Notes under the pieces: generated by a model
What the model was told of the DNA's origin: nothing
Database searches by the model: none
Seen by the model: the letters and a program-made list of their open reading frames with translations, nothing else
Program-made: the position numbers and the translations under genes
Part shown: positions 18,221 through 28,295 of the stretch, one piece after another
How the letters are laid out: each line of letters opens with the position of its first letter
Position numbering within the stretch: position 1 is the first letter of the stretch
NCBI GenBank assembly: GCA_002633005.1
Contig: NMRA01000229.1
Span: 447,994 to 478,620 of the forward strand
Source of the DNA: Phoronis australis
Taxonomy: Eukaryota; Phoronida; Phoronidae
Length of the DNA: 30,627 bases
Reading direction: 5' to 3'

Positions 18221-18753
18221 TTCAGTCGACGTGATATGGTAGAGGACCTAACTCCCATTGATTCAGCTATCTCTTGTGTTGTGAAGTTTGCCTTTATCAT
18301 ACACTCTAAGTGAGATGAGGTTATGTCAAACTTTGACTGTACCCAAATATCGTTGCCCCTGCAATGTACATGTGTTTTCACATGTAATACACATGACTCA
18401 CTGAAATGTTAAACAAAAGAATAGAGAGCTTTCCTATATGGCCAGTTACAGGATACCAAATACACATATATTCGTAAACAATATCAGGCTGAAATGCACA
18501 AAGGTGAGTTTTGGTCATGTATAACGAGGGACATCTGCATGGGATCATTTTCAAATAGGTTTTTGGTATTAATTACTCAGTAACCAGTCATCCGTAAGTT
18601 CTCTGTTAACTCATGCAATAAATGTGGCAGCACTGAACACCTAGTCATGCACATAGGAATAACCTGAAATTGCTATTACCCACAGTAGAGGGATCTCAAG
18701 GTAAAGGTGACATGCTGGTACCTTTAATAAGCATCGGTCCAATTGTTAAAATT
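18048..18753 (+). repeat. 0.7-kb direct duplicate, copy 1 (carries the HTH exon)
   Basis: Runs of 20 or more identical bases are shared with 27431-28099, for example TAACTCCCATTGATT, CACTCTAAGTGAGATGAGG and TCAAATAGGTTTTTGGTATTAATTA. Small indels separate them. By eye, identity is in the 85 percent range. Both copies have the same orientation. Similarity ends near CAATTGTTAAAATT, followed in this copy by three ATTACA units. Confidence 0.9.
18221..18358 (-). pseudogene. Helix-turn-helix exon of the integrase-core gene
   Basis: The minus-strand exon lies between an acceptor CATTGCAG (AG at 18359-18360) and a donor GAA/GTATGT, 138 bp. It encodes DIWVQSKFDITSSHLECMIK and then ANFTTQEIAESMGVRSSTIS with RRLK. 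The pattern hydrophobic-I-A-x-x-M-G-V-x-x-S-T-I-x-R-R is the Hin/resolvase-like HTH that precedes the catalytic core in integrase-core genes of marine animals. This copy is open across the exon. Its neighbour exon (17100-17572) is broken, so the gene as a whole is dead. Confidence 0.75.
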
Positions 18754-18855
18754 ACAATTACAATTACAATTGTTAAAAAGAGGTAATCATATTACTAGTA
18801 CTCATTCAATAGATTTACAAGGCCAAAACTACAATACGCAAACAATGATGCTCAC

Positions 18856-18986
18856 TTGATTCATATGCAGCTTGATCTGCCTCCTCCATTAACCTCCTAG
18901 CAGAATTCAATAGTTTTGCTGCATAAGCCTGATCAACACCACCACCAACAACAGCATTTTGTATACTTCTAGTTTAACTAGTCAAC
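18856..18986 (-). pseudogene. Putative upstream exon of the integrase-core gene
   Basis: On the minus strand an acceptor-like TTATTTTACAG (AG at 18987-18988) and a donor-like ATCAA/GTGAGC (GT at 18854-18855) bracket 131 bp. Most of it reads RSIQNAVVGGGVDQAYAAKL and then LNSARRLMEEADQAAYES. This amphipathic, helix-forming, coding-like stretch lies just 5' of the HTH exon, where the family has a variable helical N-terminus. A TAA sits four codons into the exon in that frame, so the acceptor is either different (ACTAG at about 18973 is an alternative) or the exon is decayed. Confidence 0.45.
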
Positions 18987-19597
18987 CTGTAAAATAACAA
19001 TAAGTTATTTATCAAACTGTTACTATTGTAGGGCCAGGCACATTGCAATACACTGAGAATATGTTTGTCTCAACATCAATTTCCGTGTAATAGATGGCTG
19101 GGCCAAATCCATTAATCATAGGGAACGACTCAAACATGAGAGTAAACTCGCCGCAAGGGGTTTTTGAAGAAATGTGGGCGTCCTGTTATAGGGACTTGTG
19201 CAAATTTTTAGTAAACACCTTTCACACAAGAATGCAAGATTGACAGATTACACAAAAATCTGGGGTACTAGTATGAAGGTTCACTAAGTAGAGAACCACC
19301 CATCCCTTCTGATGAAATTAACCCAAACAAAAGGCGGTTTTGGGGAAAATTTTTGTCAAAATGTGAGTTTTTCAAGGAGTTTCTTACAGATGGGCCCCTT
19401 TGCCGGTACTGCGATATAGAGTCCACTCTCTAAATGGGTGTCCATTACAATTTTCCAAATCAGAAGTACCTTCCCGACTTCCCGTAGTAGTCTTTAGACT
19501 ATAGTTAATTGTCAACACGGGGTACGACTCTATTCGTTTGCAGAACCTACACTTATAATACACAAATCGAGCACACCCGGCCAACAAAAAGGACAAC
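18987..19597. other. Stretch with no recognised gene
   Basis: Minus-strand 19384-19596 contains an ORF with KCRFCKRIES and a basic, Thr/Ser-rich tail. It cannot be linked to a known family and adjoins the next ORF in another frame. Otherwise this is unremarkable AT-rich DNA. Confidence 0.3.
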
Positions 19598-19974
19598 CTA
19601 CTCCGCTTTCACTAAAGTGACGGTTTCTTGCAACACTTGGTCCATTGAAATATGTCTACAGCAACACTCCAGGTCACGTTTACAATCGACAACAAATTCA
19701 GACATCGTGACATCGATCCCAGTACACAACCTTGCACCCCGAAGTTCCATTATAAATGTCGCGCTTCTTCTGACCGCCATGTTGGCTTAACTCTTTTGCA
19801 CGTACTCGACACGCGCTTACGCTTTGCTGTTGCCGTGTTGGTCGTACTCATGTTTGGTGAAAGGAATTCCTGGAATGCACCATCACAAGAATTGTCGTCG
19901 CCGTACCCATCTTCGTTATAAGTACTTGCTGATCGTACAAATTCCTTGAAGCCATCCAATGCACATTTGGACAC
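19598..19974 (-). CDS. Unrecognised overlapping minus-strand ORFs
   Basis: The frame ending at 19750 carries an acidic stretch (YNEDGYGDDNSCDGAFQEF) followed by MSTTNTATAKRKRVSS and a Lys/Arg-rich patch, which could be a nuclear localisation signal. A second frame starts at ATG 19778-19780 (context CCAACATGG) and encodes 60 residues with a Cys-rich RDLECCCRHIS. The two overlap by 31 bases in different frames, so either one indel or a splice separates them, or only one is real. No domain is recognised. They lie about 200 bp from two inverted CCAAT boxes, which fits a minus-strand promoter. Confidence 0.3.
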
Positions 19975-20075
19975 TTCCGTGTTCAGTAACTCATGTTTTT
20001 GTCTCTTGGAATACTAAGTCGATATATGATTGACAGCCTTTGTTCTTGTCAGTCACCTCAAAACATGACGATCTC

Positions 20076-20117
20076 ATTGGTTTAGTCAACACACAATGAA
20101 ACCTTATCACTGATTGG
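20076..20117 (-). promoter_or_regulatory. Two CCAAT boxes upstream of the minus-strand ORFs
   Basis: ATTGG at 20076-20080 and 20113-20117, that is, CCAAT on the minus strand, 37 bp apart and 100-145 bp upstream of the ORF region ending at 19974. A GC-rich run with TGACGCGTCA at about 20156-20165 lies just beyond. These are weak, common motifs. Confidence 0.25.
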
Positions 20118-20176
20118 TTCTTTTAAGAACATCCACACGAGTTCGACAACAGCATTGACGCGTCAGCGTGTCAAAA

Positions 20177-20238
20177 ATGACTCGTCACGTGTCAGAAAAG
20201 ACCCGTCACACGGTGACGCTAGTGGCGTTCCATACAAT
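20177..20238 (-). repeat. 62-bp inverted repeat C, right copy
   Basis: The reverse complement matches 14939-15000 at 57 of 62 positions. It sits on the right side of the inverted-repeat complex. Confidence 0.85.
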
Positions 20239-20645
20239 TCGAATTAAGCGTGTCCTTGGTCGGCAATTACCATTTTATGACTTAGCGGGTGAACTTTGGC
20301 TAAACAAACATTTAACTGTTCGTTCACCAGTGGCAACTCCGGTCTCGACATCGGTTTATCAACTTTTGTTTAACATAAGCTTCATGTTGAATTACTGACG
20401 ACGTTGTAAAATCAAACGTTAACTGATATCGCGGACAATTTTCTGCCTCTTTGTATAAGACTTTTTATACAGTACATTATGCATAAAAACAAGCAAGAAA
20501 TTTGTAATTTTACAGTAAAATTGCACAAAAATCAGAATACAACGCTGGCTATTTTGCGACATCAAGTGTTTTCATGCCCCGCAATGTCAACAAGCAGCAC
20601 GCATTCGCGCTCATCTGTTATTGCTCTTGATCATCACGCTGTATA
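20239..20645. other. Spacer, no gene recognised
   Basis: No coding signal; the ORF at 20168-20398 overlaps repeat C and shows no domain. A short hairpin (GTATAAGACTTTTTATAC, 20453-20470) is present. Confidence 0.4.
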
Positions 20646-20817
20646 ATGTGGTTTGCCACAGATAAATTATTGTTTATTTTTGTATGATTTCTTAATATGT
20701 TGGTACAGTAGAACAACAACAGTTTATTTTAAGAACAACATAAACAACGGTTTCGACATAGTGCAGAGATTACGATCATGGGCGCATTAAAATGGAAGAA
20801 TGTGATGGGTTATAGTG
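20646..20817 (+). repeat. 172-bp tandem duplicate at an assembly gap, copy 1
   Basis: Identical to 20911-21082 except for one base (TTTCGACATAG against TTTCAACATAG). The second copy starts immediately after the single N at 20910. The near-identity and the N point to an assembly or haplotype duplication, although the 92 bp between the copies (20818-20909) is different sequence. Confidence 0.9.
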
Positions 20818-20910
20818 ACGGGTGAGAAACAACATGACCGCCGGTCCTCTAAATCTGACTGACTCACCCAAAACAGGACCTCCGGGGATCAAATGGGACC
20901 GTCGCACCAN

Positions 20911-21082
20911 ATGTGGTTTGCCACAGATAAATTATTGTTTATTTTTGTATGATTTCTTAATATGTTGGTACAGTAGAACAACAACAGTTTATTTTAAGAA
21001 CAACATAAACAACGGTTTCAACATAGTGCAGAGATTACGATCATGGGCGCATTAAAATGGAAGAATGTGATGGGTTATAGTG
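20911..21082 (+). repeat. 172-bp tandem duplicate at an assembly gap, copy 2
   Basis: See 20646-20817. A more diverged relative in the same orientation lies at about 22586-22733 (shared CAATATGTTG/TAATATGTTG, GTTTATTTT, GAACAAC, GCAGA and GCA-TAAAA blocks), so this sequence also belongs to an older repeat family. Confidence 0.9.
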
Positions 21083-21176
21083 TCATCCATGATCCATCAT
21101 CATTCTGAAGTTGTTGCCACTTTCGGAGTAAAATATTGTTTCGAAGCTAGAGCCTTCCTATCTAGCCAGCTAGCTT

Positions 21177-21915
21177 TATGAAGACTATAGTCAAAATACA
21201 GCAATGTGCCACTGTGTATTGAGCACCGACAGACCTCGAAATTGCACACAGCGCGAATAGTTACGCTCGTCACCTCGTCGTGAAGCTTGTATCAACATGA
21301 GCTAAACACTGGCGGGTTTGCATGCAAAATCTGGAACTCAATTGACATTCAGCTCGCCCGTTACGGGCGTTTAAGCGAAAAATATCCGACGTCATTTTCT
21401 TGCCTAATTCTCTGCATTGGTAACAAAGAATGTATGTCGTCGTTTTGAAAGTAGTCAGTACATTCGTGACTCGACATCTCCCATTAGATGATGACAACAT
21501 CGCAACAAAAGTTGTTCTAAAATTCGGTTTCCTGATATCAAATTCCAAAAACATATATGGAAGTGAAACCAATTCTAATCATTTGTTGTGACGTTAACGC
21601 AACCTCGAGGGAGAACGTTTGATTGAAAAATCTGGGAAAAAGAAACTGGCTAATAGGTGACGCAATATTTCATTGCGCCGAAAGTCGACGCAAAAGATCA
21701 CACCGCAATTTTAGTAGCAGAATAATTGCAGATAAGCAATTTTTGTAACGCCGGGAAATCATTTAGATTACTCAAGGAAGATTTTATTCTGTCAGTTTTT
21801 ACCCACTGAATGGCGCAAAGTTGTATATTTAATTTAGTAAACAGCTTTGCACCAAGGCCGAGCCCTTCGGAGTAAGAACAGTCACAATACTTAGCGTGTG
21901 CTATTCACAGTTATA
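21177..21915 (+). repeat. Inverted repeat B, left arm (about 740 bp)
   Basis: It matches the reverse complement of 24865-25602 with substitutions and small indels, by eye about 75-80 percent. Landmarks are TATGAAGACTAT at the outer edge, AGACCTCGAAATT, AATTGACATTCAGCT, ATTTCATTGCG and GCGTCGA motifs, and GTTTTTACCCAC with TAAACAGCTT near the inner edge. It could be the long terminal inverted repeat of a non-autonomous DNA element of about 4.4 kb. No transposase lies between the arms. Confidence 0.85.
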
Positions 21916-22811
21916 ACATACAATTCAACCGATATTACAATAAACGTATGCTTAAAAACGTGCTCCGAGTCTGTGACCCCGCTGTAATCAGCATGCCGCA
22001 AACTTTATCTAAATTTTTAAGACGTGCTTTGTACTTGGCTTCGGTTTCTTAATATAGGGTCCTGACAAACACACGACTCTGAAAGTTTTGAAAACCCAAC
22101 ACTTTTTTACGCAGATACGTTTTCTGCCCATGCGTACATTTGGTGTACGGCGACGTGGGCAGCGACGCTCTGAATGTATAAATCAAGCATGTTATTTTTT
22201 GAAAATGCCCTCAAAAGTGGACTTTATTAAAATACCGTGTTGGCCGTATTCGTTAGTGTAGAAAAGCGAAATTAACAGATTTGTACACACTGCTCAAAGC
22301 ATTTTTGTGGACATACGGAAACGCCAACTTCTCCGTTACAACGCTGTACATGTATGTGCTTGGCATTTCTGATGAAGCGCTCTCATTCTGGATTTTTTTA
22401 AGATTGAGCGCTATTTCAAAAAAAAGTGATGTAGGTCTTCTTACAGCTGAGCACAGACGAATTATTTTGTACCTTGGTTTATTTTCTATCATTTTTTACG
22501 ACATCGCAATCGCTTTACCAAAGATTCACGCACATATGCCGAGTAAAGACAAGTACCTCTTCACCACGTATTCACATCTTCCCCGTAAATTGTTTTATTT
22601 TACATAATTTTTCAATATGTTGTTGACAGAAAATATTTATTTTTGGAACAACGCGAACGAAGAACTGATACATGTAACTAGCGCAGATTTTAACGTCACC
22701 GATGCACTAAAACGGAATGCGCAAAGATAGAATTGGTTGTAGCCTCAACAGTGGTTATTCCGTGTTTGATGTCAGTGTCTAAGTTCGTGGAAATCGTAAC
22801 CATGTTATTTT
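21916..22811. other. Spacer between repeat arms; includes an older relative of the 172-bp repeat
   Basis: No recognised protein. The ORF at 22281-22607 shows chance-like composition. The 22586-22733 segment resembles 20646-20817 in the same orientation, about 65-70 percent by eye, which indicates an old duplication inside the complex. Confidence 0.4.
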
Positions 22812-23307
22812 GATGTTAGAGCCGTCAAAGTCCGTGCGTTTAGGGCATACTGGACCGTGAAGTTCGCGTCTGTACTGCAACGGTTAATCATACATGTATG
22901 AAAATAAAAACCCCGGAGTGAGAGCTCTTCTGTGTAACAAGTCACTCACTATCCCATCATCATGGGCACGTGATAAGAAACCGGTGGAGAATTTTAAAAA
23001 CGCAAAAAGATGCAGTTCGGCGTAACAAAAACAACAAACAATTGTGGGCGAAGACTGTCAAAAATAGCTGCGTTTATAAAATGACTACAGCGTTGTACTG
23101 ACCGGGAAGCAGCCAATCTAATGCAGCTTGTTAGCGTCGCGAGTCAAATTAAAGATCAAATGTAACGAAAATGTTCACGTTTTTTATCCAAAACTTGTTG
23201 CACTGTCCATAACTCAATGATAAAACCGTTTGCCCTCAACCTTCGAATTAGTGGTGTTTCACAACTGCGGTAAACTCATGTAACGGAGAAGGTAAAACTA
23301 AGTTAAT
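22812..23307 (-). repeat. Inverted repeat A, right arm (about 496 bp)
   Basis: Reverse complement of 14255-14748. It lies between the B arms, so the A and B inverted repeats interlock rather than nest. Confidence 0.85.
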
Positions 23308-23914
23308 ATGTTTCCACTTTGGCCTTCCATAAATGTGGGAGAGCAGATTGTGTACCATTGTACTACATGTATGTAACTTCGATATAAATCTAGGTGTTTG
23401 TGATTTAGTAATACTATGAAAAATGAGTAGTTATGACTATGAAAAATGAGTAGTTGTGGCTTCTTTTGAAATATTGTATCCTTTGTATATGCCAGGTGTA
23501 GATGGCTCAGTGTGATATTATGTCAGCCTTATTATCCTCTATGGCTTAACAACTATGTATCATCATTCATGCCTGTAATAGAGGTACTTCCAGGATCATC
23601 AAGCATGTGTATGTTTTTATTCTAATGAGGTGTGCTTCGAATGTACAATTAGTAATCATACTTTTGCAGTGGTTCATAACAAACGGATTCATTAAGCTCA
23701 GTAAATATTTTTGCAACTGCCGATCTGCATATTACGCATCCATATTGCATCATAACTCATCAGAGTAAAGCTTGTTATCAATCATAGTAGAAACAATTGT
23801 TTTTATCATTTCAACAAGACGTTAACAAACGCAGTCAGTGTCTGTAACTGTTGTGTCTACATTGCTGATGAAAAAACGTCAGCCTAAATTCATTTTTATA
23901 ACACTGATTTACAG
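23308..23914. other. Spacer with a 23-bp tandem duplication
   Basis: Two copies of a 23-bp unit starting ACTATGAAAAATGAGTAG lie at 23413-23435 and 23436-23458 with one mismatch. Otherwise AT-rich and non-coding. Confidence 0.6.
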
Positions 23915-23916
23915 TA

Positions 23917-24606
23917 CAGCCACTGAATTATTAGACTCTCTCGGTGTCTCTCCGGTCTAGCCACCCGTGACCGTAACCGGAGACAGACCGGAGAGTAAGG
24001 CGTGAATCAACCGTGACAGCTGGCGTGAGCCTAAGCGTGACTGTACCCGGAGCTTACCGCGAGTTAGGCTTGAACGAATCGCGAGCCAGCCGTGAGCCAG
24101 GCGTGAGTTTACCTGCATCGCAGATGAAAAAGTAATTTATTAAAATTATATCAGTAACTAGCAGAGATGTGTGTATTCTCATAGACTTTTGCTCATGTAA
24201 GGTTTATTTTTTTGAAATCGTTTCGTTCAGTAAAAGACCAAAATTTCCGTCTCAAATCTTAAGTTACTTCAGGAAACAGACCTGTGGACTTTACTTTTCA
24301 CTTATATATAATTATTTGTTTTTATATAAAATAATAAAGAATTTTAACACGAGTGAACATGGCGGAAATATTCAATTGCCTTCACGATATGAAGGAGCAT
24401 AGCATGTCAATTCTGAGCACATTGATCCCAAGTTCCGGCATCATGCGTGAGGAAGGCGTTAACTAAGCCGGAGGTAAGCGTGAGGACTACCCGGAGAGTA
24501 CGAGTGAGGCGACCGTGACTGATTTCTGTCACGCCTGCGTTCCGGTTGCGCTCCGGTCTGGCCAGGCGTGAGGTAGCCCGGACGAAGTCTAAAAATTCAG
24601 TGGCTG
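23917..24606. mobile_element. Non-autonomous, TA-flanked DNA transposon (MITE, 690 bp) with GTGAG/GTGAC arrays
   Basis: The ends are inverted: CAGCCACTGAATTATTAGAC on the left and the complement of CAGCCACTGAATTTTTAGAC on the right, one mismatch in the 21-bp match. TA flanks it at 23915-23916 and 24607-24608, as for Tc1/mariner-type insertion. Inside each end (about 23960-24115 and 24445-24575) is a quasi-periodic array of GCGTGAG and CCGTGAC units with CCGG-containing spacers, at least six on the left and five on the right. The AT-rich middle codes for no transposase. Subterminal repeat arrays of this sort usually serve as transposase-binding sites. Superfamily assignment rests on TA and the CAG start only. 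Confidence 0.75.
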
Positions 24607-24864
24607 TATTGTATGCCAAAGGCTTTAAATTGCGCCCCCTTAAGAGTTTTGGCTTGCCCTGATGATCACTAGAATCGATGCAATAAACTTGTAAAAGTTG
24701 TCTTTTAACCTGTGTAATAGAACTGAAAATTGTGTGCGTTTTTGTTTGCGAGAGTGTTCTTTTTGAATCACTGGGTTAATCATTTTTACGCTTTACATGA
24801 AAACACAGACTACTTTCTTTAGGATTACATGTACAGTACCAAGTTACCCCAAAATATTATTTTC

Positions 24865-25602
24865 AAAGCTTTACCCCGTGGAGCATACGCGAAACGCCAT
24901 GTATTGTGTTCTTACGCCACAGGGCTCGGGAGGCTCTAGCCTTTGTGCGAAGCTGTTTAGTAAATTAAAAATACAAATTTGCGCAGTTGTGGGTAAAAAC
25001 TGAACAAATAAAATCTTCCCAGAGTAATCTAAATTATTTACCAGCGTTGCAAAATTGGTTTTCTACAATTAGTCTGCTTCTAAACTTATGGTGTGATCTT
25101 TTGCGTCGACTTTCGACGCAATGAAATATTGCGTCACCTATCAGCCAGTTTCTTTTTCCCAAATTCTGCAATCAAACGATCTCCCTCGGGGTTGCACAAA
25201 CGTCACAACACAAAATCAGAATTGGTTTCACTTCATTCTATGTTTTTGGAATTTTGATCTCAGTAAACCGAATTTTAGAACAAATTTTGCTGATATGTTG
25301 TCCTCATCTAATGAGAACTGTCGAAAGCATTTTGGAGCTCTTTTCAAAACGACGACATACGTTTTTTCGTTACAAAAGGCAGAGAATTACGTAATAAGAT
25401 GACGTCGCATGTTTTTCGCTTAAACGGCCGTAACGGGCAAGCTGAATGTCAATTGACTTCCAGATTTTGCAGGACTTTAGCTCATGTTGATATAAGCTTC
25501 ACGAGGAGGTGAGGAACGTAACTATCCGGGCTGTGTGAAATTTCGAGGTCTTTTTGAGCTCAATACACATTGGCAAGTCACGGAAAATAGTCTTCATACA
25601 GG
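24865..25602 (-). repeat. Inverted repeat B, right arm (about 738 bp)
   Basis: Reverse complement of 21177-21915. A short hairpin GCGTCGA/TCGACGC (about 25103-25119) lies in it. The outer edge ends at ATAGTCTTCATA near 25600, beyond which similarity stops on both sides. Confidence 0.85.
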
Positions 25603-27430
25603 ACAGACACAAACAACTGTACATATGTTAGTTAATTCATAGAAGCAGTAAATTTTGATTATATTAAAAAAAATTCTCAAATTAATAAATTCACACCAAC
25701 AAAACTTATTTCATAGTTAACGAAACATAAAGTAATCGCCATCTAGTGAATTTGCACGCTTTTAGCAAGGGCCTAATGTGATGCTGTTTGATCTAAAATT
25801 ACTCAAAGACTAAGTCAGTGACCCCCTAATTTTATTTTCTTATTTCAAGTCAAAATAAAAACATAAAAGACATTTTCTTCAGTATTTCTTTTTGTGTTGA
25901 CGCCAAAATGCTAAAATCGAGAAAAACAGTTACTAACACTGGCATAAGACACCAGTAAACAGGGAATTATGATTGAGACCTTTTAAACCTAAAACTAGTA
26001 TCGTACAATGAATGCCTTCAGTTTTTAAAAGAATTTCCTACGGAAGTAACTTTCAATAAACCATGTAAATTTCATATTTTTGTCAGGAGTGCTGTGTTTA
26101 GGTGAGTGTAAAGGAAAAACTAATTTGGTGACCCCAATTTATTTCTGCAAATTTGCAGTAGGCAAATGCCAAAATACAAAATACCAAAATTTAAATAATT
26201 CATAGATAATTTTAAACTGTGTCTAACCCCCCTAACCAGCAATTATCAGCATAAAATACCAATGCTGCAAGCAAATGCACAAAACCAAAGTTGCTATCAG
26301 GAAACAGGGTAAGAGCCAAATTTGATATAAATCCGATCAAAACTGAAGGAGCTACAGCAGTGACACACTCAAACACAAAAAGGCACTAAGTGGCTAATTT
26401 TTTTACCAGAAGATACTGAATTTTGCATGGGTCTGAGCTACTGTTAATATACAACTATCAAACTGGAATTCAAAATTTCAGGAGCTAAAGCAATGACAGG
26501 CTTGTGTCAGACGGACGCCCGATGCCAGGGTCATACCATAATATGGCCTGTCTAAAGACAGGTCTATCAAAATAAATTAGCCCAAACAATTTCAGAGTCT
26601 TAAGTCTTAACCCACAGTGGGGAGTCACGTGATATTGACACTGTTCAACCTACTAACTGTGTCAACGGGTTATTTTCATGGCTTGCTTTAATTAATTAAG
26701 TGCACCAGCTTTTTCTGGCTGGGTACTCTGTTTTGGCTAACAACAATCTGAACCTCGTATCGACATGTGGAAAAGAGATATACTGATTTTGGTAGACCAG
26801 TATGTAATATGTCACGTGGTTTCGGTTCGTTTTTCAGCCATTTTTGCCAAAAGGGATACTTTTTTGCCATGGTCACACCATTTAGGGTGTGATTTTCAAG
26901 AAATGGAGGTTGGTTCGTGGTCAGAAGTTGTATAAATGAAACATAGTAATCTCATTGGTGAATTGAATTTTTCCTCTTTGTCTGTTGTTAGCTACAAAAT
27001 GATTTTAAGGTGTCATTTTAAAGCTCCAAGTTCCGTCTGAGCATTTCACTCAAATATGGTGACATTTTCCAGTTTCTCAATTCAACTGGATAAGTTTTTG
27101 TTGCCCCAAGACACTCCATTAGGGACTATTTTAACACTCCGCCAGGGCCTAATGGGAAAGACACTGTTAAAAAAACAGTATCAAGATTTTTGGGTTGCGT
27201 CTCAACACCTGCATAGGTGGACTTAGGGGGGCCTGGCCCTCTCTGACAGCAGGTAATCAAAATCATGGGCACATTACCCAAAAAGTTGGGCTCACCCCCC
27301 CCCCCCCCCCCNGTCTGGACTAGTCCGAAAATGTGTGCGAACAAAAAACATGGGGAAGTATTTTATAAGACTTCCTGGGTAGTTGGCAGTTGGAGGTTGT
27401 AGCCCCCCTCCCCCGATCCACCCTTATGCC
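25603..27430. other. Non-coding stretch with dispersed-repeat debris
   Basis: No ORF has coding character. A perfect 7-bp-stem hairpin, CCTGTCTAAAGACAGG, lies at 26547-26562, just after GACGGACGCCCGATGCC. That combination resembles a dispersed repeat seen in molluscs and other marine invertebrates. At 27211 a GGTGGACTTAGGGGGG terminus resembles the one at 16134, and a poly-C run ends in an N at 27312. Confidence 0.45.
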
Positions 27431-28099
27431 ATGGATGAGATTTACCCGAAACAACCTAAAGATTGTTTACTACACCACAAAAGTGATACAATTGCATTAA
27501 TCGCCACTAATTGGTTGCAGCTTAAGCAATATTCAGGAGACGGTGTCAATACTTGAACAGGGGTAATGAAATTATTACTTACTTGAGTCGACGTGATATG
27601 GTAGAGGAACTAACTCCCATTGATTTGGGGCCATCTCTTGTCGTGTGAAGTTTGCCTTTACCATACACTCTAAGTGAGATGAGGTTATGTCAAAATTTGA
27701 TTGTACCCAAATATCGTTGCTCTTGCAATGTACATGTGTTAAACAAAAGAATAGAGAGCTTTCGTACATGTATATGGCCGGTTACACTAGGATACCAAAT
27801 ACCACACATATTCGTAAATATTATCATGCTGAAATGCACACAGGTGAGTTTTGGTCATGGAAAACGAGTGACTTCGGCATGGTATCATTTTCAAATAGGT
27901 TTTTGGTATTAATTATTCAGTAACGATTCATCCGTAAGTTCTCTATTAACTCGTGCAATAAATGTGGCAACAATTAGCACCTAGTCCTGCACGCAGGAAT
28001 AACCTGAAAATGCTATAACTCCCAGTACAGCGATCTCAATGCAAAGGTAAATGTGACATGTTGGTACCTTTAATAGGCATCGGTTCAATTGTTAAAATT
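27431..28099 (+). repeat. 0.7-kb direct duplicate, copy 2
   Basis: Same orientation as 18048-18753 with indels. It lacks the TCACATGTAATACACATGACTCAC block and a stretch near 18140-18160. Preceding and following sequences are unrelated, so only the HTH exon and its flanks were duplicated. Confidence 0.9.
27583..27721 (-). pseudogene. Second copy of the HTH exon, frameshifted
   Basis: Minus strand: SNDIWVQSNFDITSSHLECM and VKANFTRQEMA match the exon at 18221-18358. After a small insertion (GGGGCC region, near 27625-27635) the frame is lost inside the HTH. The donor here is a consensus CAA/GTAAGT, better than in copy 1, while the acceptor has decayed (CAAG in place of CAGG). No core exon follows on its 3' side. 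Confidence 0.7.
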
Positions 28100-28295
28100 T
28101 CACTCTGTTAAATAGAAATAGATAAACATTAAACATAACAACAAGAATGGATCAACTGAAATTTTCGGATGTAATAACGCCCTTTGTCAACAGAAAAAGA
28201 AATAAAGTAAAATCAAACACTATATGACAATTGACATTTAAGATATGGTGTAATGAATATGATACATTTTTGCGTAAAAAATTCAATGATATAAT

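Noticed and set aside
19384-19974. Mutator-like transposase remnant
   Set aside because: A few Cys pairs and a G-K-G-A-H motif faintly suggested it, but the motif order and spacing do not hold up. Left as unrecognised ORFs.
22281-22607. 108-codon ORF as a membrane protein gene
   Set aside because: Residue pattern follows local AT bias and it overlaps a diverged non-coding repeat.
23960-24115. CRISPR-like repeat array
   Set aside because: The repeat units are about seven bases, degenerate and irregularly spaced, and lie inside a TA-flanked element with inverted ends.
27126-27344. ORF across the poly-C run and N at 27312
   Set aside because: Reading through a homopolymer and an unknown base; a poly-Gly product with no motif.
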